Made by a program: the position numbers and the translations under genes. The notes under the pieces are model-generated. The model had not been told where the DNA came from and did no database searches. It worked only from the letters and a program-made list of their open reading frames with translations. Positions 45,515 to 57,100 of a DNA stretch of 64,000 bases are shown piece after piece. The stretch spans positions 55,588,397 through 55,652,396 of the forward strand of contig NC_037088.1 in assembly GCF_002994745.2 (NCBI RefSeq), read 5' to 3'. Position 1 is the first letter of the stretch; each line of letters opens with the position of its first letter. The DNA is from Rosa chinensis. Its lineage: Eukaryota; Streptophyta; Magnoliopsida; Rosales; Rosaceae.

Positions 45515-46351
45515 ATGGCACAAGTTACATTGTTAGGATTTTGGCCTAGTTCATTTGTTTACAAGGTTATCTGGGCACTTAAACTCAAGGGTCTAGACTA
45601 TGAGTATGTAGAGGAGGATGTGTTATACAACAAGAGTGGCCGTCTTCTAAAGTACAACCCAGTCCATAAGAAGGTTTCGGTTCTTGTTCATGCCGGAAAA
45701 CCAATCGCATAATCCATTGTCATTCTTGCGTACATCGAAGAGACGTGGCCACAGAACCCCTTGCTTCCTAAAGACCCTCATGAACGAGCTCTGGCTCTGT
45801 TCTGGACAAAGTTCGGAGAGGACAAGGTAATTAATGATCACTCAAGTATTTTTATTACGTTATATTGTCAAATGAGTCATTTGTAACATGCGTGAGTGTT
45901 TGTTTATATATATATATATATAACTAGTTGACAATTGACGGTCTACCAACATAAAATAAAATCATAAAATGAAACATCAAATTTTATCCAACTTGAATTA
46001 ATATAGATATTTTGTGTGACCTAGATCCCAGCCCTGTGTGGATTTTTCATTACTGAGGGAGAACAACAAGTGAAGGCAACAAAAGAAGAGCATGAGCAGC
46101 TGAGAATCTTGGAAGAGCAGGGCCTCGGTGACAAGAAGTTTTTCGGAGGAGACGAGATTGGAATGGCTGATTTAGCATTCAGATCGCTAGCTTGGTGGCT
46201 GCCAGTCATGAGTGAAATAGCTGGAGTTAAAGTGATTGAAGCTGAAAGCTTCCCTCGCTTACATGCGTGGACTCAAAGGTTCAAGGAGTTTCCCACAATC
46301 AAAGAGACCCTTCCTGATCGCAGTGCATTGTTGACCTATTTCAAAGATTGA
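45515..46351 (+). pseudogene. Tau-class glutathione S-transferase, nonsense copy
   Basis: Two exons, 45515-45826 and 46025-46351, match GST copy 3 (59,097) almost along the whole length. In exon 1 the conserved Glu66 before the glutathione-binding Ser67 (PIAES in the paralogues) is a TAA at 45,710-45,712. The rest stays in frame, including [20 protein letters not shown] and [15 protein letters not shown], so the nonsense change is recent. Catalytic Ser12 (WPSSF) is present. A solo LTR also sits in its 3' region. Without the stop it would be about 212 aa. Confidence 0.88.
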
Positions 46352-46472
46352 AGAGCAACATTTCTTGCTTTAGCAAAATCTTAAACACTAGCTAACTAGA
46401 AGCTGCTTCTGTTGAGCTTTTACTTTTCAAACAATAATTAATATTAGCTATTAGCTTATGTAAGGTTGTTTC

Positions 46473-46733
46473 TGTTTAAAGACACCTACATTGTGTGTCT
46501 GACCCAAACTCTAGTTACTTAATTGTCTGAGTTGTAATAAGATTAGTCTTACAGATATTCTCGGAGATATCTTCGTAGATATCCAAATCATTGTACAAGG
46601 TTGTAAGACTCTGATTCTATGCTTGTAATAATCTATATAAAGAGGCCCCTATTATCATTGAAATTATCATTGAAAGCACAACTCATTCTCCCAATTCTCT
46701 CTGCTGTTCTCTGCATCCCTTTTTCCTAAAACA
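46473..46733 (+). mobile_element. 261-bp solo LTR in GST 3' region
   Basis: Ends TGTTTAAAGA...CCTAAAACA (TG...CA), perfect 5-bp target duplication GTTTC (46,468-46,472 and 46,734-46,738), and an internal TATATAAAGAGGC promoter-like box at about 46,634. GST copy 3 lacks the insertion: its 3' region runs straight into GTAATTTTCTTATCC. Confidence 0.85.
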
Positions 46734-46738
46734 GTTTC

Positions 46739-46906
46739 TGTAATTTTCTTATCCACAATAACTCCAGCAAATAAAAGCTCGCAACTTGAATAAACATATA
46801 TTTTCATCGACTTATGGCATAGATATATGTTTGTATAAGAAAGAGTCCATAAATTCCATCAAATTTTCAAGAACATTGGGCATTAACTGATATCAAATAA
46901 TTAATC

Positions 46907-46959
<53 letters not shown>

Positions 46960-47705
46960 AAGTTTGATTGTCTGAGATATTGTTTAAGGGGTCATATATC
47001 ATATGAGTAAAGAACTCTCTTCTGTTGATATGCGAAGCACTTGATAAAATGTGTGACTCAAGTTTCAATTAGTGATTATATGAGAGACAAAATTAGATAT
47101 AAACCCAAAAATTCAACTTTCTATTAGAAAAAACTCATACATACTTTTCTTTTAATTTACACCCAAATCAGATTAATAATAATAAATTCTAATATAGAGA
47201 TGTTATACAAAAATTATCAACATTTAGGCTGTAATCGAATATATAGAAACAAAAAGTAAACCATTTATATGTTAGATACATACCTGAAATCAAATTATCT
47301 ATAAAAAAAAAAGTATTCTAATGATCAGGTACGTTTTTCAGATAAAAATTTTATGTTGAAATTGGAAATAGAATACATACCTTACAAATAGAACAACTGT
47401 ATAATATGTTATTAACCTATATTTGCTTTCCATTCAAGTGTTTATATGAAAAAGATAACATACTTTTTATATAGAAAAAACAGACCACAAAATAGAGATA
47501 TATAAACCTCAATCTAGTTATTGATTACGAGAGCTTCAATTAAGGGTCTAGTTCATCAAGTGTATTTGTTTAGAGCTTGTGGCATATTCAGTAATTTTTG
47601 ACAAAAACATGTTTTATTTTCTATGTCAGTTAATGAGAATTCATTTCTGTAATCAACCTAATCAATAAATTTGGGTGTATATTAAAAAAAAATAATGGAT
47701 GGGTT
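46739..47705. other. GST downstream flank with GA microsatellite
   Basis: A (GA)n tract of about 48 bp lies at 46,910-46,957. The sequence around 46,960-47,020 (CTGAGATATTGTT, TATGAGTAAAGA) is shared with the region after GST copy 3 (about 60,170-60,220), so the duplication reaches this far. The remainder is AT-rich without genes. Confidence 0.6.
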
Positions 47706-47714
47706 TAATCTAAT

Positions 47715-49020
47715 CAGCCCCGTTCACCTGGTCAGCTACTGACCAGGGACTATTTGCTCAATTGCCATTAGATTTGCTCAATCATGATCCAAGGGCTGAA
47801 AAATATTTAGATAATTTGAATTAAAATTTATTATTTTTATATTATTTAATCATTCAATTACTTTTTATCTCTTCTTGATAGCCAAAAATTGAAAATCAGT
47901 TCTCATCCCGGCTCCGTTCTGGCTGAAGACCCAAGAACTTGCCTCCGCTGGAGACTCAAGCCAAGAATTTGCCTCTGCAGTCACCGTCTCCAGCGACCAA
48001 AACATCTGGCTCTCCACCTCCTATTTGCAGGACCCAGTTCTCATCCCAGTTCCGTTCAATCTCAAATCATATTCCCCAATTCCAAAATCCTAAAACCACC
48101 TTCCTCTCTTTCTCTCTCATTCCAAACTAATCACCCATACCTGTGTTTTCTGGTGGTCTGGATATGGTGGAAAAGTATGGCAAAACAAGAAATTACTGCA
48201 GCTCCTTCCTTCTTTTCTTTGTATGACTGTATGGGTCTGGTTTGAGAATGGTATTGGTATGGGTACTGGGTACGGAAGAACAAAATTTGTTCTTGGTATT
48301 TTCTGGGTAAAGCTTCTGCTCAATCTTGAGCAAAAAAGAGGTTGGTTATGGGTTATGGGTATGATCTTGGTTTGGTCAAAAAGGAATCAAGATCACTATT
48401 ACTTTTTCTGGGAATATGGATATGGTGAAGAACAGAAATTCTTTGGGTATTGGTATTGTTTCTGGTACTGGGTAAGATGAAGAAACTAATTTCTTCTCTT
48501 GATATTGGCAGCGGAATATGGGTATGGGTAATCTAGATTTCTAGAAATGGTTATCGGTCTCAATAGCAAAATTGCTCTGATACCATGTCAAGGGTAGAGT
48601 TTTATGTCATGTTTGCCGGGTTTCAAGCTTTCATTGTGTGGGTGATAGCTGAAGAAATCATAGCTCTTTTCAGTGTCAATATGAAAACGATGAGCATCTC
48701 TTTTTTCATAGGACATAAAACCCTGAGTTGCTCGCATGCACTTTCAGAAACCTTAATTGAAACTCTGGTGGGTGGAGCGCCACCGTAGAGAGCATAAATT
48801 GCAGTTTCTTCTCTACACCCACGGGAAATCTGGTTCCTCAAAGCTGCTGCATAAGAATAATTAATGAAAATGATAAAGTAATTGAAATTGATAAATTAAG
48901 TGTTAAATAATATATTTTAATTTAAGTTGAGCAATTGTTTCTCAGCCCTTAGATTAAGATAGTTGGGATCCAATGGTTATTGACCAAATAATCAAGTAGC
49001 TGACCAGGGGAACGGGACTG
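47715..49020. mobile_element. MULE-type element, 9-bp TSD, no transposase
   Basis: Left end CAGCCCCGTTCACCTGGTCA; right end reverse complemented CAGTCCCGTTCCCCTGGTCA (18 of 20 match), and similarity continues through GCTACT and AAGGGCTGA. The perfect 9-bp target duplication TAATCTAAT is at 47,706-47,714 and 49,021-49,029. The GC-rich interior (47,890-48,150) and exon-like 48,590-48,840 look like captured host DNA, but I cannot name the donor. A TGGTATCAGAGC-type primer-site sequence (reverse complement GCTCTGATACCA) is at about 48,574-48,585. Confidence 0.85.
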
Positions 49021-49214
49021 TAATCTAATCTAATAGGTTTAATTAAATTTATGTGAAATGAAATGCCCCTTATACTTGGTCAAACAAGACGATACATAAC
49101 AATTAGTATTTTCCACACCCAATCTTATCTACTGAATAATGATTGCTTGGAGCCCAAGCAGGTCAGAATTACATATATAGATTGTCAGGCAATATGAGCA
49201 GAAGCTAAAAGAAT

Positions 49215-49972
49215 ATGGAGGAAGTGAAGGTAATAGGATTCTGGTCAAGTCCATATGTTTACAGAGTTACATGGGCTCTGAATCTCAAGGGAGTCGAATA
49301 TGAATATCAAGAAGAGGACGTATTCAACAAGAGTGATTTGCTTCTTCAGTACAACCCAGTGCACAAGAAGGTTCCGGTGTTTGTTCATGGTGGAAAGAGG
49401 ATTGCAGAATCAACTGTTATTCTGGAGTACATTGAAGAGGCTTGGCCGCAGAACCCTCTGCTTCCAACAGACCCTCATGCCAGGGCCATGGCTCGATTTT
49501 GGACAAAGTTTGGAGATGACAAGGTAATCATATCTGCCTTTTCTCCTAGAGAGTTTCTCCTACCCATATAAAATGTTGATCCTTAACTGACTGGTTATTT
49601 TGTATAATTTAGAAGCCGGACTTTTTCGGATTCTTTAAAACAGCTGGAGAAGAGCAAATAAAAGCAGCAAAAGAAGCCCAGGAGTGTCTGAAGATCATAG
49701 AAGAGCATGGCCTTGAAGATAAGAAGTTCTTTGATGGTGACAAGATAGGAATGACAGACTTATCCTTAGGATGGCTAGCATTCTGGCTTGAGGCCATGGA
49801 AGGAGCAGCTGGTGTACAAGTTCTGGAAGTCAATAGCTTCCCTCGCTTGCACGCATGGATTAGAAATTTCAAGGAAGTTCCCGTGATTAAAGAAAATCAT
49901 CCTGATCAAACTCGGTTGTTAGCCTATTTCAAATGGCTAAGGGAGATGTATACCAAGCCAGCGACTACCTGA
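49215..49972 (+). CDS. Tau-class glutathione S-transferase (copy 2)
   Basis: Two exons, 49215-49523 and 49613-49972, encode 222 aa, the usual length and single-intron structure of plant tau GSTs. The N-terminal thioredoxin-like domain has the catalytic Ser in [30 protein letters not shown] with Glu65-Ser66 for glutathione, and [13 protein letters not shown]. The C-terminal helical domain contains [20 protein letters not shown] and [19 protein letters not shown]. It conjugates glutathione to electrophiles in the cytosol; substrates cannot be inferred. It is clearly more diverged than the other two copies in this cluster and has no visible defect. Confidence 0.92.
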
Positions 49973-51267
49973 TATCCTACTCTTAATTCCAAACAACAGC
50001 ACATGTACCAGATATGAATAAAGGTTGAAACGTACAGAACCAATACACAAGGAATGATATCAGTGAATAGTTTCAATCACATCAAGTACAGTTAGTGACT
50101 GAATAAGAGAAGCTTTCTAATGCATATGTGTGTTTTGCTTGTCCACTGGCTCATGTAACTTTTTACATGGAATTGAATCCAAGCCTCCACTCCATTTTAA
50201 CTAAGACAAATATTTTGGTAAAAAAACCAGAGCTATGAAGACAACAATCTGTAATGCAAGAACACTGTACCTGTACAACCTCCAATGTGTTTCTACTTTC
50301 TACCCTGTCTTTTAACCCAGAATAAGACCGATTATAGAATTTACAACACAACATAATTAAAATGTTGCCGGTTTATGAAGAATTTAATTCAGCAACACCG
50401 AAGCCTGTTTATATGGCCTAGATCTTTCATTTATAGCCTTATTGAGAATGCAGTTTTGCAAGCAATGTTGAATATATACTTTGAAAGTTCTATTTCTATT
50501 CTGTCCTTTACTTAAACCATAATCATCTAACCATCTAATTCTGATCACATTCACTTTAACCACATAGTGCAATGCGCGCGGTCTGGTCTAAGGCAAATGG
50601 GGTTCCGTTCAGTTTGCGGTTTGCTTCTTAACTGAGCTAAAGTTATGTTTCATCGATTGATCATCTGATCAAATTATCAAGCTCTGTTCTTAAAAGAAGT
50701 CTGCATCTCTTATGCTAGCATATATAACAATTATATTGATATTTGGTTGAATATATGATCAAAATTTACCTTGCCTTCATAAGGGTCATTCCAAAAGCAA
50801 GGGATTCTGTGGCACACCTCCTCAATGTATTCACCGGAATATCTGTTCTTCTTGCAGGGACTAGTGACTTCTTAATATCTTTTGTTTGATGATCCACATT
50901 CTTCTCTTTCTTTGGCCAGTCCTTTCTTTTTCATTGTTTGATGTTTTAAGATTCAAATTCAATAAATTTTTGCCAACAGTTCATTGCTTTATGCATATTT
51001 ATGTGCAAAGGCTTTCTATCTGATGCAAAGAATTCCTGCACAATCTTCCCTCCTCTTTTCGCATGTTATCATCCCAATCTATGTCTCCAGGTATAATCTG
51101 AGTCTTTGTAACTCTGTATACAACTATACACACCCCACCATTTAACGTTCCCCTGTTTATCTATTTAAAACTTCTCCTTGCCTTAAGTTTCCAAAGCTTA
51201 TTTCGAATAACCGCTTTCAATTGGTTCGGTTCTGTATATAGAATTGGTTTTTGAACAAAGATAGTAG
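49973..51267. other. Intergenic, no gene seen
   Basis: GST copy 2 3' UTR followed by AT-rich DNA without coding or repeat signals up to the copia insertion site. Confidence 0.45.
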
Positions 51268-51617
51268 TGTTGTAGTATATATGATTCACATGTACAAAAC
51301 ATGAGTCATAGTATAAATGTCTATATCATGTATACAAATAGGTACTTGAGTGTATAATGTAGATATTGTGACTTGTGTGACAAGCTTTATGCCAAAGGGC
51401 AACAAGCATGGCATTTTATCATCATCACAGCCACCATAGAAGGCTGCAGCTGTGAATGTAGAGGTTATCAAATTGAGTTACTCTTTGAGCTTTCACACTT
51501 GTAATATTTTTCTATAAATACCTCTTTGTGTGAGATGAATAAACACACTTGAATCTCTATTCTCACAGAAACATTACTCTCTCTCTCTGTTTATCATTTC
51601 ATACTTGTCCTCAAACA
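51268..51617 (+). repeat. 5' LTR of intact copia element
   Basis: TGTTGTAGTATATATG...CCTCAAACA. A TATA box TATAAATA is at 51,513-51,520, and an AATAAA-like polyadenylation signal is at about 51,538. Confidence 0.95.
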
Positions 51618-51871
51618 CGTTATCAGCACGAAATTGCTCTAGAATCAGAATCGAAATTGAAAAGAGGAGAGGTAGTTCATAATCCGATCGAAGTCATTTT
51701 TTCAAACTTGCAAAAAACCTCCAAACCCTAGCTCATATCAAAGCCCTTGATTCAAGAAGCTCAGAACCGGTTTCAGAACCTCCAGAACCGGCCGGAAACA
51801 GCCAGAACCGGCCAACGGAAAATTTGGACCGCTGCCGAACCGCTGTCGAAGCCCTGCCGAGTCCTGCCGAT

Positions 51872-52375
51872 ATCTGCCGAAAGCTGTCGAGCGCATCTGC
51901 CGAAAGCTGCCGAGCGCATCTGCCGAAAGCTGCCGAGCGCATCTGCCGAAAGCTGCCGAGCGCTCCTGCCGAGTCCTGTCGACAGCACCTGCCGAAGGCC
52001 TGCCTAGCAGCTGCGCAGCATCTGCCGAAGGCCTGCCGAGCAGCTGCGCAGCAGCTGCCGAGCCACCTGCCGAGCAGCTGCCGAGCTGCTGCCGAGCAGC
52101 TGTCGACACATCTGTCGGACAACTTTCCGACAACTTTCCGGTGACTTTTCCGGCGACTTTCGGACAACTTTCCGGCGACTTTTCCGGCGACTTTCCGACA
52201 ACTTTTCCGGCGACTTTCGGACAACTTTCCGGCGACTTTCCGACAACTTTTCCGGCGACTTTCGGACAACTTTCCGGCGACTTTTCCGGCGACTTTCCGA
52301 CAACTTTTCCGGCGACTTTCGGACAACTTTCCGGCAACTTTTCCGGCAATTTTTGGACAACTTTTTCCGGCAATA
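51872..52375. repeat. Two GC-rich tandem arrays in copia leader
   Basis: Array 1: four 23-bp units ATCTGCCGAAAGCTGCCGAG from 51,872. Array 2, about 52,125-52,375: alternating units of CTTTTCCGGCGACTTTC and CGACAACTTTCCGG type. A shorter, diverged version of array 2 occurs in the degenerate copia leader at about 37,840-37,925. The open frames of up to ~200 codons across it on the minus strand (Ser/Arg/Lys repeats) are products of the repeat. Confidence 0.85.
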
Positions 52376-52652
52376 TTATTCCAAGGTAATATTTACTAAA
52401 AGTTCCCGTTTTTGAGTTTTTACTCTATTCTTCTTCTCTTTATTTTTCTCGGGAACTTACAATCAAAAGCGGAATTCCAAGAAATTCACGCTAAACGAAC
52501 TAAGAGCGTTCGTAATTATGAACTAAGAGTGTTCATAATATTCGGACTAAGAGTGTCCGCAAAACATCATTGTTTTGGTCTAAAGATTATTGATTTTAGA
52601 TTTCGTGGAAGTTTTGAACTCCGAAACTAATATATCTTCTCTTATCTTCAGG

Positions 52653-53810
52653 ATGTCGAATGCACCTAGACTCGACTTTCAAATGCTTGACTCAACGGGT
52701 TCGGAATACTATAGTTGGGTAACCGACGTTGAGAACCACCTCACTTCAAGAGGGATATTGCCCATAATTCAAGCTCCTAATCCAGGCCTTGTGTTCCAAA
52801 GAACACCTACAAAGCATGCACAAGCTATTATCTTGATGCGGCGCCATATGGATAAAGCTCTCAGACTAGAGTATATGTCAATGAGAGATGCTCGAGACTT
52901 ATGGGTAGCGCTAGAAGAGCGTTTTGGTAATATCCAAGATACCCTCCTCCCTGACTTGAAGGTTCAGTGGAATAATATACGCTTCTCCGACTTTAAGTCT
53001 GTTGCAGAATATAATTCGGAAGCTCTTCGACTCAAAGCTATGTTGAAGTTCTGTGGAAAGCCTCTCACAGAAGATGAGCTACTTGAGAAGACTCTCTCCA
53101 CCATTCCCGTCTCAGCAATTGTGATATCAAAGCAATTTCGCACAGAAGTCAATGCTGGACGAATTACAAGGTTTAATGAGCTTATTAATATTTTGTCGGT
53201 ATCTGAAAAGTACGACAACATCCTTGTAAAGAATTATAATTCTAGGCCCATAGGAACCAAGAGCGTCCGTGAGGCAAATTATAATGCACCCAAAAAGGGG
53301 CGCAAGCAGCAATACCCTAATAATAAGGGACAAGAAAGGCGTACGGGCCCATATAACCACCCCAATAAAGAGAGAAACCGCAACTTTAAAGCGGACACTC
53401 GTGGTGGCAACTTCACACGTGGTGGTAACTCCACACGTGGCAACTTCACACGTGGTGGCAACTCCACACGTGGGAGAGGTGAATATAATAACAATATGGG
53501 CCGTGGAGGTCGCATCATAAGGCGTGGTAGTAGCAGTAACCCTCCTAGGGAATATCCACAACATGGACAAACTGCACCTCCAATGAAAGGAGGCAACCAT
53601 AATGACGTGTGTCATAGATGCGGATCAATCGAGCATTGGTTCAAACAATGCCATGCAAGTACTAAACTAGCTGCAAGCTACAAAGAGTATAGGCAAAACA
53701 GGGAGCAAGAATCCAACCTTGCCGAAAATGAAGATAGTGAAGATGTCAATCTCACAATAGAGGACTTCAAAGCTGAACAAATGCACGAGGATGCAGCAGA
53801 CTTTGATTAG
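52653..53810 (+). CDS. gag: Copia gag polyprotein
   Basis: 385 aa from the ATG at 52,653, which follows a splice-acceptor-like TTATCTTCAG. The frame is open further upstream (52,590), but MSNAPRLDF resembles other gag starts. The UBN2-type capsid region spans residues ~15-220 (YYSWVTDVENHL, DLWVALEERFGN, SDFKSVAEYNSEA). It is followed by a basic linker with several RGG/TRGG repeats and a CX2CX4HX4C zinc knuckle at about 320-333 (CHRCGSIEHWFKQC). It should form the virus-like particle and bind element RNA. It ends at a TAG 346 bp before the pol frame instead of being fused to it. Confidence 0.93.
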   Translation: MSNAPRLDFQMLDSTGSEYYSWVTDVENHLTSRGILPIIQAPNPGLVFQRTPTKHAQAIILMRRHMDKALRLEYMSMRDARDLWVALEERFGNIQDTLLPDLKVQWNNIRFSDFKSVAEYNSEALRLKAMLKFCGKPLTEDELLEKTLSTIPVSAIVISKQFRTEVNAGRITRFNELINILSVSEKYDNILVKNYNSRPIGTKSVREANYNAPKKGRKQQYPNNKGQERRTGPYNHPNKERNRNFKADTRGGNFTRGGNSTRGNFTRGGNSTRGRGEYNNNMGRGGRIIRRGSSSNPPREYPQHGQTAPPMKGGNHNDVCHRCGSIEHWFKQCHASTKLAASYKEYRQNREQESNLAENEDSEDVNLTIEDFKAEQMHEDAADFD

Positions 53811-54156
53811 AATAGTCCTTTTCTATTTTCCAAGGGCAAATGTGCCTTAATCAATAACAATTGTATTGACTTTTTCTTATGTGGTGTACCCAATGAAATA
53901 TGATGTCTAGGAAAGTAATTGAGACCATGGTATTTAAGCGAGCCTCGCTCCACCAACATCTCTCTACTTCCCTGGTCATATTTCATTGGAATTACCAAAC
54001 GGAATGAGCAATTACAATTTGTATAAAGTTTGATTGTACTTTGGAATAGACTTTGGAAACCTTGATGTAATCATTGGTTATTTTCCTTATTAATAAAGTA
54101 TCGCATTCAATGTCATGGACATGTGTTAATATTCCGAACTTTACTCCTTTTTCAGT
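53811..54156 (+). other. 346-bp gag-pol spacer with acceptor-like end
   Basis: Non-coding in all plausible frames. It contains AATAAAG at about 54,095 and ends with a polypyrimidine tract and AG (TACTCCTTTTTCAG) one base before the pol ATG. It may be an intron in the full-length RNA with an internal polyadenylation site; I see no strong donor upstream of the gag stop. Confidence 0.5.
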
Positions 54157-57100
54157 ATGTTTTCCGGAGAAATGGAATGCCTTCTTGATAGTGGCACCAC
54201 ACATACTATATTACGACACAGGCAATTATTTTTATGGATGAAGCCTAGTCGATCTTCAATAACTACGATGGCAGGATCATCACAATTGATTCATGGTCGA
54301 GGACCAGCTCAATTTTTGTTGCCAAATGGCACGAATATTAATATCATCGAAGCTCTATATGCTCCTAGGGCTGGAAGAACCCTATTGAGTTTTAAAGATA
54401 TAAGAGCCAATGATCTTCATGTGGAAACACATTGTGAGAATGGACAAGAGTTCCTTTGCATTACCTCTAATAACTACGGAAATACACGAGTATTAGAGAA
54501 ACTTATGTGTCGCTCTAGTGGATTATATGCAACCACTATCAGAGTAATTGAATCCAACCATGTCATGAATGAAAATTTATGGGATTCTGACACATATAGA
54601 CTTTGGCACGACCGCTTGGGTCACCCAGGTCGTGATATGATGCTCCGTATATTAAAAACTTCACACGGACATCCATTCTTCAAAACGAAAAGAAGTACGA
54701 ACCAAAGATTGGTCGAAAGAACTACTTCATATCATTCGTTTTGTAAGGCTTGCTCTTTAGCAAAGGTAGGATCAAGACCATCCTATGCAAAGGACTCTAA
54801 AGAAAATATACCATTCTTGCAAAGAATACAAGGTGATATTTGTGGACCTATTCAACCAACTTGCGGACCATTTAGATATTTTATGGTGTTGGTTGATGCA
54901 TCGACACACTGGTCACATGTCATGCTATTATCCACGAGAAATGCTGCATTTGCTAAACTCCTAGCACAGATCATTAAATTAAGGGCTCACCACCCTGATC
55001 ATCATATTAAGTCAATTCGTCTTGACAATGCTGGAGAGTTTACATCAAAAACTTTTGATGATTATTGCATGTCCATTGGGATCGAGGTTGAACACCCTGT
55101 ACCTCATGTACACACCCAAAATGGTCTCGCAGAAGCTGCCATTAAAAGACTTCAAATGGTTGCTCGAGCATTGGTTATGCGCACCAATCTCCCTATTTCT
55201 GCTTGGGGCTATGCAATATTGCACGCAGCTGTGCTTATTCGTCTGAGGCCCACTTCCACCCAACCATTTTCTGCTTCCCAGATGGTCACTGGGTATGAGC
55301 CCGATGTCTCACACTTACGAATATTCGGGTGTGCAGTCTATGTGCCAATTGCGCCGCCACAGCGCACCAAAATGGGTCCTCAAAGACGATTAGGTCTTTA
55401 TACTGGATATGACTCTCCCACCATTATCCGCTATATAGAACCCTTGACAGGCGATCTATTTACCGCTAGATTTGCGGATTGTCACTTTGATGAGACAGTC
55501 TTCCCATCATTAGGGGGAGACATGAACAGTAATGTTCAACAGAAAAGACAGGAATTGTCGTGGTTTGTCCCCACTCTGTCTCATCTTGATCCCCGAACAG
55601 CACAATCTGAAATAGAAGTGCGGAGGATTCTCGATCTTCAGAACGTAGCAGAATCAATGCCTGATGCGTTTTCTGATATCGCTAAAGTGACAAGATCACA
55701 TATACCTGCTGCAAATGTGCCTGCAAGGATTGATGTCCCTAACACTAGAGGACATGATGCCATCTCAAGAATACATGAGAATGGCGCCAACGTCCCCTAT
55801 ATGGGTGATGTAGTGGCTAGACCCATGGCTCCCGCCAGGAAGCGCGGGAGGCCCATTGGTTCGATGGATTCTCGCCCAAGAAAGAAAGCGAGTTTGGCAC
55901 AAAATAATCCATTAATCATCGATACAATTAATCCCTCTCATGAAAATATTCCGGATTATGGTTATGTCAAAGAGACATCATTGGAGGACGCTCCAATAAA
56001 AGAACCAATTCCAGAGAATAGAGAGATCTCCATGAATTACACTAGTATACATGGGGTGATGGATAGAAATTCTATGACTATTAATGATGCTTTTGCATAT
56101 CATATTGCAAAAGGAATTATAGAATACGATGATATCGAACCTCGCTCCGTTGAAGAATGTCAACGAAGAGCAGATTGGTCTAAATGGAAAGATGCGATCC
56201 AGACTGAATTGGATTCACTAACAAAGAGACAGGTATTTGGGTCTATAATGCTGACACCACCAAATATAAAACCTGTTGACCATAAATGGGTCTTTGTTAG
56301 AAAGCGTAATGAGAAAAATGAGGTTGTTAGATACAAAGCCCGCCTTGTGGCACAAGGTTTCTCACAACGCCCTGGAATCGACTACGAGGAGACATATTCT
56401 CCCGTAATGGACGTTATAACGTTCCGCTACCTTGTCAGTTTGGTAGTTTCCGAAAAACTTGACATGCAGCTTATGGATGTGGTTACAGCATATCTCTATG
56501 GGGATCTAGATTCAGAGATATATATGAAGGTTCCAGATGGACTTCAATTACCCAAATCAAATGGCTCTAAACCACGGAGCGCGTTTTCAATAAGATTGAG
56601 ACGCTCACTATATGGATTGAAACAATCCGGACGGATGTGGTATAACCGTCTAAGTGACTACTTGATTAGGAAGGGATATATTAACAATGAAATATGCCCA
56701 TGCGTGTTCATTAAAAGAACAAGTTCCGGATTTGCAATTATAGCAGTATATGTCGATGACATGAATCTAATTGGAACTCTAAATGAGTTAAAAGAAACTG
56801 CTAAATATTTGAAATCCGAGTTTGAGATGAAAGATCTTGGGAAAACACGGTTTTGTCTCGGAATAGAACTCGAGCACCGTAGTGATGGGATTATGATCCA
56901 TCAGTCAGCATATACTCAAAAATTACTAAGGCGCTTTAATGAAGATAAAGCAAAGCCTGTGAGTACTCCCATGATCAGCCGTAGCCTTGAGCCCAGAAAA
57001 GATCCATTTCGTCCAAAGGATGAGGACGAAGGCTTATTAGAGGCTGAAGTGCCATATCTAAGTGCAATAGGTGCATTATTGTACTTAGCTCAATGCACAA

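Noticed and set aside
48574..48585. Possible tRNA-Met piece (TGGTATCAGAGC on the minus strand)
   Set aside because: Only 12 bases; no cloverleaf around it. Better read as a retro-element primer site word inside MULE cargo.
51872..51963. Regular 23-bp repeats suggestive of a CRISPR array
   Set aside because: Units are directly adjacent without spacers, and the genome is a plant.
51733..52373. Minus-strand frames of about 200 codons with repeated Ser-Arg-Lys
   Set aside because: Generated by the tandem arrays in the copia leader; no start context or homology.
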